64,000 nt of DNA from Nonomuraea montanisoli (GCF_013363975.1 NZ_JABWGN010000006.1:186001-250000); one strand, 5' to 3'. Numbered from the stretch's first letter, positions 7,411 to 15,559 are shown. The notes: generated from the sequence alone by a model not told the origin. Numbers and translations are program-made.

Positions 7411-9192
7411 ATGATCTCCCCCTCTGATGACGAAGTGTTCGAGCCCCCGCTGTCCACGGAAACTCGGGTCGATGCAGTCCCGGTCGATGCAGTCCCGCCC
7501 GATGCGGCCTCGCCCGATGCAGTCCCGCCCGATGCGGCCTCGCCCGATGCAGTCCCGCCCGATGCGGCCTCGCCCGGTGCTGCTTCGCCCGGTGCAGCCC
7601 CGCCCGGTGATGCTTCGCCCGGTACAGCCCCGCTCGGTGCAGCCCTGCTCGGTGCGGTCCCTCGCGATGATGCCGCCCCCCGAGGCGAGGTCTCTGCCCA
7701 CCTTGGACATCCCGCCGCCCAGGGTGAGCTCTCATTCGGCCTGGGCCATGCCGCCGCTGCCCGGGGCGAGGTCCCTGCGGCCCCTGGTCACGCCGCCGAG
7801 CGAAGGGAGAACGTCACCACCTTCGACGTGACCGCCGCTTCCCTGCGAGAGGCGGCGCGCCGGCTGCGCGGGGTGTTCGGGGAACGGTTGCATCTGCCGG
7901 GCGAGCCCAGGTACGACCTCCACCGCCCTGCGTGGAACCTCGCCATCGACCCGCGACCCGCTGTCGTCGCCGAGGCGGCGAGCGCCGGGGACGTGCGGGC
8001 CGCCGTCGTCGTGGCGCGCGAGCACGGGCTGCCCCTGACCGTCCAGTCCACCGGTCATGGCACCCACGTGCCGGCCGACGGCGGGTTGCTGCTCAAGACC
8101 GGACGCCTGGTCGGCGTGCGGGTCGACCCCGAGCGCCGCACGGTCCGCGCCGGCGCGGGCGCGCGATGGTCCGACGTAATCGCCGCCGCGGCGCCGCACG
8201 GGCTCGCGCCGCTGTCCGGCACTCCCGCCATCGGCGTGGCCGGCTACACGCTCGGCGGTGGCGCGGGCTGGCTGTCCCGTCTGTACGGCTACGCGGCCGA
8301 CTCCCTGGTCAGGGCCGAACTCCTCACCGCCGCCGGTGAGCCGGTCGTGGCGAGCAGGGACGAGAACCCCGACCTGTTCTGGGCGTTGCGCGGCGGTGGC
8401 GGCAACTTCGGCGTCGTGACGGTGCTGGAGTTCCGTCTGTACCCGGTCCGGGAGGTGTACGCCGGTATGACCTTCCACTCCGTCGACCGGGCGGCCGCGA
8501 CGCTGGCCCGATATCGCGAGTGGGCCCCGGCCGCTCCCGACGAGCTGAACACCTCGATCATCCTCATGCGCAGACCCGGCGACACCGGCGGATGGGCGCT
8601 CGCCGTCCGCGGCTTCCACGCGGGCGGCGCGGAACGGGGACGGGAGCTGCTGGCTCCGCTGCTGGAGGCTGCTGGGCCCGCTCTGGCGGGCGGGTTCGAG
8701 GCCATGACGTTCGGGGAGGCGGCCACGGCGTTCGGCGGGCCCGAACCGGCGCCCATGGCGATCGGGCAGCACCTGGAACTGCTGCCCGAGCTCTCCGACG
8801 GCGCCGTCGAGGCGGTGACGGGCGCCGTGGTCACCACGCTCACGGCCGTCGAGGTACGCCACTGGGGCGGCGCCATGGCCCGGCCGGAACCTGACGCCGG
8901 ACCGGTGGGGCACCGCGACGTGCCCTATTCCGTGATCGCGACCGCGGTCCCGCCCGCGGCCTCGGCCCGGCCGGAGGACGCCTCTGCCCGGGAGGGCGGC
9001 GACGCGCTCCACGACCTGGCCGGCGTCCTCCGTCCGTACGCCACCGGAGGATCGTTCCTGAACTTCCTCACCGACCCCGCCAGGACGCGCGACGCCTACA
9101 CGGCTGCCGACCACGCACGCCTGACCCGGGTGAAGAAGAGCTGGGACCCCGGCAACCTGCTCGGGCGCGTCCACAACATCCCCCCGGCCTGA
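7411..9192 (+). CDS. FAD-linked oxidoreductase (BBE-like) with repeat-derived N-terminal extension
   Basis: About 593 residues from ATG 7411; the frame is open to 7357 but a GAGGA stretch supports 7411. The first 120 or so residues are low complexity, made of five-residue D-A-x-x-P and G-A-x-x-P repeats. A PCMH-type FAD-binding domain follows: S-T-G-H-G-T-H, a G-x-x-P-x-I-G-V-A-G-Y-T-L-G-G-G segment and the signature F-W-A-L-R-G-G-G-G-N-F-G. It ends with a BBE domain (D-P-G-N-L-L-G-R-V-H-N-I-P-P). Such enzymes oxidise alcohols, sugars or alkaloids with oxygen; substrate unknown. The His in the S-T-G-H motif is where FAD is often covalently held; the usual second (Cys) attachment motif is not obvious. 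It is divergent from the two-component operon. Confidence 0.88.
   Translation: MISPSDDEVFEPPLSTETRVDAVPVDAVPPDAASPDAVPPDAASPDAVPPDAASPGAASPGAAPPGDASPGTAPLGAALLGAVPRDDAAPRGEVSAHLGHPAAQGELSFGLGHAAAARGEVPAAPGHAAERRENVTTFDVTAASLREAARRLRGVFGERLHLPGEPRYDLHRPAWNLAIDPRPAVVAEAASAGDVRAAVVVAREHGLPLTVQSTGHGTHVPADGGLLLKTGRLVGVRVDPERRTVRAGAGARWSDVIAAAAPHGLAPLSGTPAIGVAGYTLGGGAGWLSRLYGYAADSLVRAELLTAAGEPVVASRDENPDLFWALRGGGGNFGVVTVLEFRLYPVREVYAGMTFHSVDRAAATLARYREWAPAAPDELNTSIILMRRPGDTGGWALAVRGFHAGGAERGRELLAPLLEAAGPALAGGFEAMTFGEAATAFGGPEPAPMAIGQHLELLPELSDGAVEAVTGAVVTTLTAVEVRHWGGAMARPEPDAGPVGHRDVPYSVIATAVPPAASARPEDASAREGGDALHDLAGVLRPYATGGSFLNFLTDPARTRDAYTAADHARLTRVKKSWDPGNLLGRVHNIPPA
7471..7665. repeat. 15-bp in-frame tandem repeat, about 13 copies
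   Basis: Units such as GATGCAGTCCCGCCC and GATGCGGCCTCGCCC follow head to tail and encode five-residue steps in the N-terminal extension of the oxidase. Neighbouring copies alternate two variants, giving a 30-bp period, and then decay towards the 3' side. The unit is a multiple of three and keeps the frame. Confidence 0.88.
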
Positions 9193-9768
9193 GACGAAAC
9201 CCGCGGCCTGGGACGAAACCTCCGGCGTGCGCGAGACCTTCGGCCTGCGACAGGCCGCGGCCTGACGCAGCGCGACCCCATGAGAGGAGCAGGCAGATGC
9301 CCACACACTTCCGCAAAGGACTCAGCGGACGGGGACGGACAGGAGGGCGGGGGGAGGGGTGGCGAGCGACGAGGAGCTGGTGCGGCTGGTCGCGTTCGGG
9401 GCGATGACGGCGACGGCTCATGCGGAGGCCGCCATCACGGCTGCCACGGCCCACGCGGTCCTCGACTGATCATCCGCCTCACGCGCTCGGGTCGCGACTC
9501 ATCCGCCTCATGTGCCCGGCGGTGTCACGCATCCGCCTCACGGGCAAGGCGTGGCACCTCATCCGCCTCACGGGCAAGGTGTGGCACCTCATCCGCCTCA
9601 CCGGCACGGCGGGCAACTCACCCGCCTCACAGGCACGGCGGAGCTGTGCGAGCCGAACGCCTCACCATGCGAGCCGGCCGACGAAGAGGCCGGGGCCGCC
9701 GGTGATGATCAGGCGGCCCCGGCCGGGGCTCATGAAGCGCGCCGCCCTCTCGGGACGGGCGGCGTGCC
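9193..9768. other. Gene-free stretch with possible micro-ORF
   Basis: The first 80 bases repeat a degenerate G-G-C-C-T-G-x-G-A-C-G-A-A-A-C-C motif. A GTG at 9359 opens a 36-residue frame to 9469 rich in Ala and acidic residues with coding-like GC bias. It has no clear ribosome-binding site and no recognisable family, so it may be a gene remnant. The rest is occupied by the 30-bp repeat tract listed separately. No other gene is seen. Confidence 0.35.
9472..9650. repeat. 30-bp tandem repeat tract, six copies
   Basis: Six head-to-tail copies start with ATCCGCCTCA (the first nine or ten bases are almost invariant) and continue with a GGCAAGG/GGCACGG core. Copies 3 and 4 (9531-9560, 9561-9590) differ at one base; copies 1, 2, 5 and 6 are more divergent. 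There are no spacers between copies, so this is not a CRISPR array. Confidence 0.88.
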
Positions 9769-9963
9769 TCAGTCTCTCGCACGGCTGCTCAGCGTCTTGC
9801 GCCAGTGGAATCCGCCCGGCAGGTTCACCGACAGGGTCTTGCGGCCGTCAGCGGTCTTGGTGACCCGGAACAGCCGGTTGCCCCAGCTGTGTCCGACACC
9901 GCTCCGGGACAGGTTCAGCCGCAGCGGCCCAACGTTGATCGACTTCCGGTAGCTCCAGCCCAT
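9769..9963 (-). CDS. DUF4236 small protein (copy 1)
   Basis: A 64-residue protein with the DUF4236 N-terminal signature: G-W-S-Y-R-K-S-I-N-V-G-P, then R-L-N-L-S-R-S-G-V-G-H-S-W-G. A GGGAGGA site precedes the ATG. Members occur alone or fused to other domains across bacteria, and no function is established. A second copy lies 82 bp upstream on the same strand and the two may share a transcript, though each has its own good ribosome-binding site. Confidence 0.88.
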   Translation of the reverse strand: MGWSYRKSINVGPLRLNLSRSGVGHSWGNRLFRVTKTADGRKTLSVNLPGGFHWRKTLSSRARD

Positions 9964-10045
9964 CGCCGTCCTCCCTGGACTTTCCTTGACTTCAGAGACG
10001 TCGGAACGACGACCAGCTACCCGGAAAAAGCGAGATATATCGGGT

Positions 10046-10249
10046 TTAGTAATGTCCGCGGTAGTGTCGCCCGCCGAACGTCTTGCCGAGGTGGAAGCCG
10101 CCGGGCAGCCGTAGCGACACGTGCCTGCGGCCGTCGGGGGTGGTCGTGACGTGGAACCGGCGCCCGCCGAAGCTGTGGCTCACGCCGTGCCGTGACAGGT
10201 TGACCCGGAACGGCCCGACCTTGATCGACTTGCTGTAGTGCCAGCCCAT
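10046..10249 (-). CDS. DUF4236 small protein (copy 2)
   Basis: A 67-residue paralogue of the adjacent gene, starting M-G-W-H-Y-S-K-S-I-K-V-G-P and ending in a basic Gly/His/Arg-rich stretch. A perfect GGAGGAG site before ATG 10249 decides the start; the upstream open frame (to 10351) has no such site. The two copies share the R-V/L-N-L-S-R-x-G-V-x-H-S motif and L-P-G-G-F-H near the end, so they arose by duplication. Confidence 0.88.
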   Translation of the reverse strand: MGWHYSKSIKVGPFRVNLSRHGVSHSFGGRRFHVTTTPDGRRHVSLRLPGGFHLGKTFGGRHYRGHY

Positions 10250-10471
10250 GCTCCTCCTCCGGCGTAGGCGTCGCCCCGGGCGTCCGAAGGCGCGCCGGGC
10301 CGACGAGCGGTACCCGGGAAACGAGCGGCGGCCGGCCGTGGTTCCCAGCAATCCGGCAAAACGGACATCGGCGCATTTCTCAGCAGATCTTCATGAAGCG
10401 GCGAGAAAGCTTTGAGACAAACCGGAGAACGTGGGAGTCGACGCAAGAACCCCCGTACCGGATGGGCTCAG

Positions 10472-10837
10472 ATGACACCCATGAAGATCAAGCTCGTGGC
10501 GGCGGCCCTGGTCGCCGGCCTCGCGACGGCGGCCTGCTCGGCCGCCGGGACGGCGAGCGAGCCGGCGCCCGCCGCCACCGCCTCGGCAGGCGCCGCGACC
10601 GCCGCAGCAGGCGCCACAGCAGGCAAGGTCTCGGCGAACACCGCCGACGAGTCCCGGATCGCCGCCGCGCTCAAGGCCGCCGGCGTGGACAACCCCGAGC
10701 GGTGGGCCGAGGAGGTCGTCGAGTACCGCCCGTACGCGGCCGACGACGCCGATCTCACCTCGTTGCGGCAGAACCTCGCCAAGTACAACCCGGGCGAGGA
10801 CACCGTCAACAAGATCGTATCGGCGCTGACGCCATGA
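10472..10837 (+). CDS. Putative lipoprotein
   Basis: About 121 residues from ATG 10472 (10481 is an alternative; neither has a strong ribosome-binding site). A short basic N-terminus and hydrophobic run end in A-T-A-A-C, a lipobox with Cys near residue 24. An Ala/Thr/Pro-rich linker follows, then a small charged domain (A-D-E-S-R-I-A-A-A-L-K-A-A-G-V) of unknown function. Its last four bases overlap the start of the next gene (ATGA), so the two proteins are probably made together and may interact at the membrane. Confidence 0.75.
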   Translation: MTPMKIKLVAAALVAGLATAACSAAGTASEPAPAATASAGAATAAAGATAGKVSANTADESRIAAALKAAGVDNPERWAEEVVEYRPYAADDADLTSLRQNLAKYNPGEDTVNKIVSALTP

Positions 10838-11313
10838 CCCTGACCCTGCGCCATGGCCTGCTCGCGGTCGCCGCCATCAGCGTCGGGGGCGCCGCCGCGG
10901 AGCTGGCGGCGGAACGCCACTGGCAGTCGCTGGAGCAGCTCGTCCCCTGGGCCACGCTGGGGGTGCTCGTGCTCGCCCTCGGGGTGTGCGCGTTCGGCCG
11001 CTCGCCGCGCGGGGCCGCCGTCGTCCGGGTGCTCGCCGGGGTCGTCCTGCTGGCCGCGCTGTTCGGCGTGTACGAGCACGTGTCCGTCAACCTCGCCTCG
11101 GGCCCGCTCGACCAGCGGTACGCGGACACGTGGGACACGCTCGGCCCGCTCACCCAGTGGTGGTACGCCCTGTCGAAGACCGTCGGGCCGACGCCGCCGC
11201 TCGCGCCCGGCATGCTCGCCCAGAGCGCGCTCCTCCTCGTGCTGGCCACGTTCGCCTCCCCGCGGCGCGCCGGCGTGCCGGAGGAGAGCGGCAGGACGCG
11301 GGCGTCCGCCTGA
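10834..11313 (+). CDS. Small integral membrane protein of unknown function
   Basis: A 159-residue protein with four hydrophobic segments (roughly residues 8-25, 37-54, 64-82 and 128-143) and an outer-loop-like stretch containing E-H-V-S-V-N-L-A-S-G-P-L-D and T-Q-W-W-Y. No family is recognised with confidence. Its start overlaps the lipoprotein stop by 4 bp. The last dozen codons are duplicated in the DNA just after the stop. Confidence 0.75.
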   Translation: MTLTLRHGLLAVAAISVGGAAAELAAERHWQSLEQLVPWATLGVLVLALGVCAFGRSPRGAAVVRVLAGVVLLAALFGVYEHVSVNLASGPLDQRYADTWDTLGPLTQWWYALSKTVGPTPPLAPGMLAQSALLLVLATFASPRRAGVPEESGRTRASA

Positions 11314-11366
11314 CGTGATCCCGGGCGTTCCGGAAGAGAGCGGCGGGACGCGCGCGCCCGCCTGAC
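11274..11366. repeat. 53-bp-spaced duplication of the preceding gene's 3' end
   Basis: The segment containing the last codons and stop of the membrane protein gene (about 11274-11315) recurs at about 11327-11368 with a few substitutions, including the final TGACG. The second copy is not needed for coding. Confidence 0.7.
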
Positions 11367-11402
11367 GCTGTTCACGACAGGTCCGTGGCAGTCTGCCTCT
11401 TG

Positions 11403-11457
11403 GCGGCAACGCGGCAACGCGGCAACGCGGCAACGCGGCAACGCGGCAACGCGGCGA
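11403..11457. repeat. 8-bp microsatellite GCGGCAAC, about six to seven copies
   Basis: A nearly perfect head-to-tail run of GCGGCAAC lies in the leader region of the SMP-30 gene, ending 39 bp before its start. Eight is not a multiple of three, so slippage here would be tolerated only outside coding sequence; it could alter promoter or leader spacing. Confidence 0.9.
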
Positions 11458-11495
11458 CCGCGGCCGCACCGATCCGCCAGGACGAGGAGCACGCC

Positions 11496-12359
11496 ATGAG
11501 CATCGCCGTCGAGCCGGTGACCGGCCCCGTCGCCGAGCACGCCGAAGGACCTGTGTGGTGCGCCCGCTGGGGCGGCCTGCGCTGGGTCGACATGCTGGCC
11601 GGCGACGTGCTGCACCTGGACGCGGACGGGAGCGTGCGCCGCCGCCACGCCGGAAGGGTGGCGGCGGTCGTCCGGCCCCGCACGGCCGGCGGCTACGTGG
11701 TGGCGGGCGAGCGCGAGCTGCTGCTCGCCGACGCCGACGACCTGGACGCGCCGCTGCGCTCGCTGGGGGAGCAGTGGGGCGACCCGGGGATCCGGATGAA
11801 CGACGGCGGCTGCGACCCCGACGGGCGCTTCTACATCGGCACCATGGCCTACGACGAGACACCGGGCGCGGGCGACCTGTACGTGGCCGAGCCGGACGGG
11901 ACGCTGCGGGTGGTGGTGCCCGGGGTGACGATCTCCAACGGGTTCGACTTCAGCCCGGACGGGACGCTGGCCTACTACGCCGACACGCCGACGGGACGGG
12001 TCGACGTGTTCGACTACGAACCGGGACGCGGGCTGTGGGAGCGGCGGCCGTTCGTGTCCGTCGACCGGGAGCGGGGCGCTCCCGACGGCCTGACCGTGGA
12101 CGCCGAGGGCGGGGTGTGGGTGGCGCTGTGGGGCGGCGGCGCGGTCCACCGCTACAGCCCGGACGGGACGCTGGACGCGGTCGTGGAGCTGCCGGTGGTC
12201 AACGTGACGGCGGTGACGTTCGGCGGGGACGGGCTGGACCGGCTGTTCGTCACCAGCTCGGCCCGCGGCGTGGACCGGGCCGAGCAGCCGGCCGCCGGAT
12301 CGGTCTTCACGGCCGATCCGGGCGTCACCGGCCGCCCGGTCCTCCAGACGACGCTGTGA
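11496..12359 (+). CDS. SMP-30/gluconolactonase-family protein
   Basis: A 287-residue six-bladed beta-propeller hydrolase of the SMP-30/LRE family. Seen: E-G-P-V-W near the N-terminus (metal-binding Glu), N-D-G-G-C-D-P-D-G-R-F-Y-I-G-T-M in the centre, I-S-N-G-F-D-F-S-P-D-G and A-P-D-G-L-T-V-D-A-E-G-G, which are the usual Glu/Asn/Asp metal ligands. Family members hydrolyse sugar lactones, but many are promiscuous, so the substrate is open. ATG 11496 has a GACGAGGAG site. It stands alone on this strand behind the 8-bp repeat run. Confidence 0.9.
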   Translation: MSIAVEPVTGPVAEHAEGPVWCARWGGLRWVDMLAGDVLHLDADGSVRRRHAGRVAAVVRPRTAGGYVVAGERELLLADADDLDAPLRSLGEQWGDPGIRMNDGGCDPDGRFYIGTMAYDETPGAGDLYVAEPDGTLRVVVPGVTISNGFDFSPDGTLAYYADTPTGRVDVFDYEPGRGLWERRPFVSVDRERGAPDGLTVDAEGGVWVALWGGGAVHRYSPDGTLDAVVELPVVNVTAVTFGGDGLDRLFVTSSARGVDRAEQPAAGSVFTADPGVTGRPVLQTTL

Positions 12360-12379
12360 GCGAGTGACGACCCTGTGAC

Positions 12380-12568
12380 GAAACCCTTCGCGGTGGCGAA
12401 CGACGCCCGGTCCCCGAACCGCTCGGGCACGCGGATCTGCCGCCTCGCCCACGGGCTCATCTCCCGGTGCGGGTGATGCCAGGCCCGGTAGATCGCCGCG
12501 GTCGGGCGCGGCGCGCGTTCCGGCAGGTCGAGGACCCGCCGGAGGTCGCCGTTGCCCAAGGCGTCCAT
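12380..12568 (-). pseudogene. Possible coding remnant between convergent genes
   Basis: A minus-strand frame directly downstream of the beta-helix gene shows strong G/C bias at third positions for about 60 codons (M-D-A-L-G-N-G-D-L-R-R-V, then W-H-H-P-H-R-E-M-S-P-W) and loses it near 12390. There is no ribosome-binding site at its ATG, and it runs antisense into the SMP-30 gene. It looks like the remains of an unidentified gene rather than a working one. Confidence 0.3.
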
Positions 12569-12602
12569 GAGGTCGTGATCGCAACGCCGGTGGTCAGGGC
12601 GG

Positions 12603-14369
12603 TCAGGAGGCGGTGGAGTGCAGTGGCTCGGCCGGGAGTCCCGGGCGGGGGGTCAGCAGGCCGGCCCGGGAGCGGACGGCCTCCGTGGCGGCCAGCAGCT
12701 CCGCCTCGTCCGCGAGCGTGGTGTTGTCCTCGTACGTCACCCCCGGCGGCGGCGCGTCGGCGCCCATCGGGTCGGCGTCCCACACGTTGCCCCGGTACAC
12801 CACGTGCTCCAGCGGCGGCGACACGTGCAGGATCGCCGTGGTGTCGGCGCGCGCCACCACGTTGTCCTCGACCGTGACCCACGCCGCGCCGTAGTCGCAG
12901 TACAGCCCGAAGTTGTACGGGGTGCGCGTGTCGGTGATGACGTTGCCCCGGATCACCGCGCCGTCCTCGTACGACTCGCCCTGGGGCCCCGACAGGTAGA
13001 CGCCGCCCCCGGCGGCCAGGACGCTCATCGTGCCGGTGGCGACGTTGCCCACGACGCGCGTGCCCCGGCCGGGCCCGGCGACGATGCCGCAGTGCGGCGT
13101 CTCGGCGACGTGGTTGCGGGAGACCGTGCACCTCGTGGTGCCCTGCAGCGCCACGCCGGGAGAGCCGGGGTAGTCGAGCCCGACGTGGTGGATCCAGTTG
13201 TCCTCGACCAGCACGTCGCGGGCGCCCCGCGTGACCGTGAGGCCCCCGGCGGACAGCGTGTCGAAGTCGCAGCCGCGCACCGTGACCTCCGCCCCGCCGC
13301 CCACGCCGAGGCCGGTGGCGCCCAGCCGGGTGAAGCGGCAGCCCTCGACCGTGACCCCGGACACGTCGTCGAGCACCACGCACGCCGGGATCGTGGCGGA
13401 CTCGTCGGGCACGCTCACCGAGCCCACGCCCTCGCCCAGCGACACCGTGAAGACCGGGCCGCCCTCGTAGAAGCCGCTCCCGTGGTAGTGGAGGAACCCC
13501 TCCGGGCCGCTCGGCCGGGTCCAGGTGGCGTCGGCGAACGTCAGCCCGCGCAACGACACGTCCCGCGCGCCGGTCACGCGCAGCAGCGTCTCCAGGGCCG
13601 GGACCACCACGTCCTCGGGCCGCTCGCCCGGCCGGGGCAGGTAGCGGACGACGTGGGCGCCCGGCGCCGAGCGGTCCACCACGAACGTGCCGGGTCGCGT
13701 GAGGAACGCCGCGTCGTTCTCGATCCTGGTGGGCAGGCCGGGGCCGCGCGTGGTCATGCCCTGCCAGGTGGAGTTGTACAGGTCGAGGGCCCGGCCGAAC
13801 GCGGGCTGCGCCATGGTGATGACCGTCGTGCCGTCCTGCGCCGCGACGGCGGCCACGCCGCAGCGGGCCTCGGTCCACGGGTAGACGCCCCGGTGGACGA
13901 ACTCCACGTCGCCCGGGCTGCGCCAGTCCAGCGGGCCGGCGCTGTCGGTCGTGTAGCCGGTCTCGGTCATGACCGCCGCGCCGGGCAGGGCGTCGATCGA
14001 GGCGCGCTCGGCCCTGTGCCCCGCCACGTGAAGCTGGCGCGGCTCCAGGCTGCCGACGACGGCCGCCCACACGCCGCCGCTCTCCTGTCGTACGGTCACC
14101 CGGCGCCCTCCGCTCAGGACCACCTCCTCCTGGCCGGGGGTTCCGTAACCGAACGCCTGGTAGACGACCCGGCGGCCGTCGCGGCCGGAGTCGGCCTCGG
14201 TCAGCTCCAGCGGCTCCTCCAACGGGTACGTGCCGCCGCGGAACTGGACCAGCGCGTCTCCCGCCGCGGCGCGGGCCGCCTCGCGGGCCCGGCCGGGCGT
14301 GGCGAACGGCCGTTCGCGCGTCCCGGGTCCGGAGTCGTCCCCGCCGGGGGCCACGAAGATCTCGATCAT
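12603..14369 (-). CDS. Right-handed parallel beta-helix protein
   Basis: A 588-residue protein starting I-E-I-F-V-A-P-G-G-D-D-S-G-P-G-T, then R-P-F-A-T, the typical opening of beta-helix (pectate-lyase-like) repeat proteins. Its middle is repeated V-x-V-x-G-C-x-F / V-E-D-N-x-I-x-x units from PbH1 repeats. ATG 14369 is chosen over the open frame to 14408 because of a GGAGGA site, and because the longer form would run into the TetR operator. No secretion signal is evident. It probably binds or cleaves a polysaccharide; no catalytic residues can be named safely. It is divergent from, and probably repressed by, the TetR gene at 14430. Confidence 0.87.
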   Translation of the reverse strand: MIEIFVAPGGDDSGPGTRERPFATPGRAREAARAAAGDALVQFRGGTYPLEEPLELTEADSGRDGRRVVYQAFGYGTPGQEEVVLSGGRRVTVRQESGGVWAAVVGSLEPRQLHVAGHRAERASIDALPGAAVMTETGYTTDSAGPLDWRSPGDVEFVHRGVYPWTEARCGVAAVAAQDGTTVITMAQPAFGRALDLYNSTWQGMTTRGPGLPTRIENDAAFLTRPGTFVVDRSAPGAHVVRYLPRPGERPEDVVVPALETLLRVTGARDVSLRGLTFADATWTRPSGPEGFLHYHGSGFYEGGPVFTVSLGEGVGSVSVPDESATIPACVVLDDVSGVTVEGCRFTRLGATGLGVGGGAEVTVRGCDFDTLSAGGLTVTRGARDVLVEDNWIHHVGLDYPGSPGVALQGTTRCTVSRNHVAETPHCGIVAGPGRGTRVVGNVATGTMSVLAAGGGVYLSGPQGESYEDGAVIRGNVITDTRTPYNFGLYCDYGAAWVTVEDNVVARADTTAILHVSPPLEHVVYRGNVWDADPMGADAPPPGVTYEDNTTLADEAELLAATEAVRSRAGLLTPRPGLPAEPLHSTAS

Positions 14370-14393
14370 GGACGGGTCCTCCACAGATTGTAT

Positions 14394-14426
14394 GTTTATG
14401 GCGTACACAAGGTGTATACCATAAAC
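14394..14426. promoter_or_regulatory. 33-bp dyad operator between beta-helix gene and TetR
   Basis: Perfectly mirrored arms GTTTATGG (14394-14401) and CCATAAAC (14419-14426), with inner arms TACAC (14404-14408) and GTGTA (14412-14416), share one centre at 14410. It ends four bases before the TetR ATG and lies 25 bp before the beta-helix start, so a bound dimer would block both genes. This AT-rich element stands out from its GC-rich surroundings. Confidence 0.8.
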
Positions 14427-14429
14427 GTG

Positions 14430-15413
14430 ATGGCGAGAAGCGAGGCGGAAGATCCCCGGCGCGGGATGGAGCTGCTGTGGCCCGAGACCGCCACCGCCAC
14501 CGCCACCGCCACCGACGCCGACGGTGGCGCGAGGCGGGGGGCGCGGCAGGGGCTAGACCTGGACCGGATCGTGCGCGCAGCCGTCGAGTTGGCCGACGCC
14601 GAAGGGCTGGCCGGGCTGTCCATGCGCAAGGTGGCCGACCGGCTCGGGTTCACCACCATGTCCCTCTACCGGCACGTGCCCGGCCGTGACCAGCTCGTCG
14701 ACCTCATGCGCGACGCCGTCCTGGCCGAGCTCGCCGAACCGCCCGGGACGCACGACGGGGGGCGCGACGGGGGGTGCGGTGAGGACCGCAGCGAGGGGCG
14801 TGGTGGGGAGCGTGGCGAGGGCTGGAGGGGGCGGCTGGAGGCGTTCGCGCGGCAGGGCTGGGAGCTCCGGCGGCGTCACCCCTGGCTCGCGGAGGCGCGC
14901 GGCGTGCGCCACCTGCCCGGTCCGAACGCCGTAGCCCACTACGAGCGCATGCTGGCCGCCGTCGCCGGCACCGGCCTGTCCCCCTCGGAGGTGCTCGCCG
15001 TGGTGAACCTCGTCGGGAAGTTCGTCGACGCCGAGGCCCTGCAGCTCGTGGAGGCCGCCGAGGCCGAGCGCCGCAGCGGCGTGAGCGACGAGGAGTGGTG
15101 GGGCGCCCGGCAGTCGCTGTTCGAGCGGTTCGAGCGCTATCCGACCATCACGCGATTGTGGGAGGAGGGCGGCTACGACCACCCCGAGGACTCCTTCGCC
15201 TTCGGCCTGGCCCGGCTGCTCGACGGCGTCGAGCTGCTCGTCCGGCGACGCTCCGCCACCGACGCTCGTGACGAAACGCGTGACGAAACGTCGGTGTGCC
15301 GGATGTGCGGCACCCCGGTCGAGCGGCCGGCGTCCGGACGTCCCCGCGCGTACTGCTCGCCGGCCTGCCGCCAGCGCGCCTACCGCGAGCGCCGCGCCGC
15401 CGAAACTCCCTGA
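14430..15413 (+). CDS. TetR-family regulator with C-terminal cysteine motif
   Basis: A 327-residue regulator. A variable Thr/Ala-rich N-terminus contains an ACCGCC microsatellite. The TetR helix-turn-helix follows (A-G-L-S-M-R-K-V-A-D-R-L-G-F-T-T-M-S-L-Y-R-H), then a TetR_C-type ligand domain. The last 40 residues hold C-R-M-C, then Y-C-S-P-A-C-R-Q-R-A-Y-R, a four-cysteine zinc-ribbon-like tail found on some actinobacterial regulators. Start ATG 14430 has no Shine-Dalgarno and lies directly behind the operator, suggesting a leaderless or very short-leader message and autorepression. The ligand is unknown; the divergent beta-helix protein hints at a carbohydrate. Confidence 0.88.
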   Translation: MARSEAEDPRRGMELLWPETATATATATDADGGARRGARQGLDLDRIVRAAVELADAEGLAGLSMRKVADRLGFTTMSLYRHVPGRDQLVDLMRDAVLAELAEPPGTHDGGRDGGCGEDRSEGRGGERGEGWRGRLEAFARQGWELRRRHPWLAEARGVRHLPGPNAVAHYERMLAAVAGTGLSPSEVLAVVNLVGKFVDAEALQLVEAAEAERRSGVSDEEWWGARQSLFERFERYPTITRLWEEGGYDHPEDSFAFGLARLLDGVELLVRRRSATDARDETRDETSVCRMCGTPVERPASGRPRAYCSPACRQRAYRERRAAETP

Positions 15414-15496
15414 AGCCGCGAAGCTCCGCGAAAACGCGAGTGTCCCTGAGACCGCGAAGCCCCTGAAGCCGCGAATGTCCCTGAGACCGCGAAGAA

Positions 15497-15530
15497 CGGC
15501 GTGCCCGGGCACGAGGTCCCGGGCACGCCG
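15497..15530. terminator. Strong bidirectional hairpin terminator
   Basis: Perfect 13-bp arms (CGGCGTGCCCGGG and its complement) surround an 8-base loop between the convergent TetR and protease genes. No T-run follows, as is common in actinomycetes. The stretch 15411-15495 before it is a degenerate repeat of CCTGAGACCGCGAAG-like words. Confidence 0.85.
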
Positions 15531-15559
15531 CGTCATCCGTCAGCCGGTTCCGCCGGAGG

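Noticed and set aside
9472..9650. Possible CRISPR array (30-bp repeats)
   Set aside because: Units abut without spacers and drift in sequence; no cas genes nearby.
12618..14429. Plus-strand extension giving a 931-residue TetR
   Set aside because: The first 600 codons are antisense to the beta-helix gene. The operator and ATG at 14430 give the true start.
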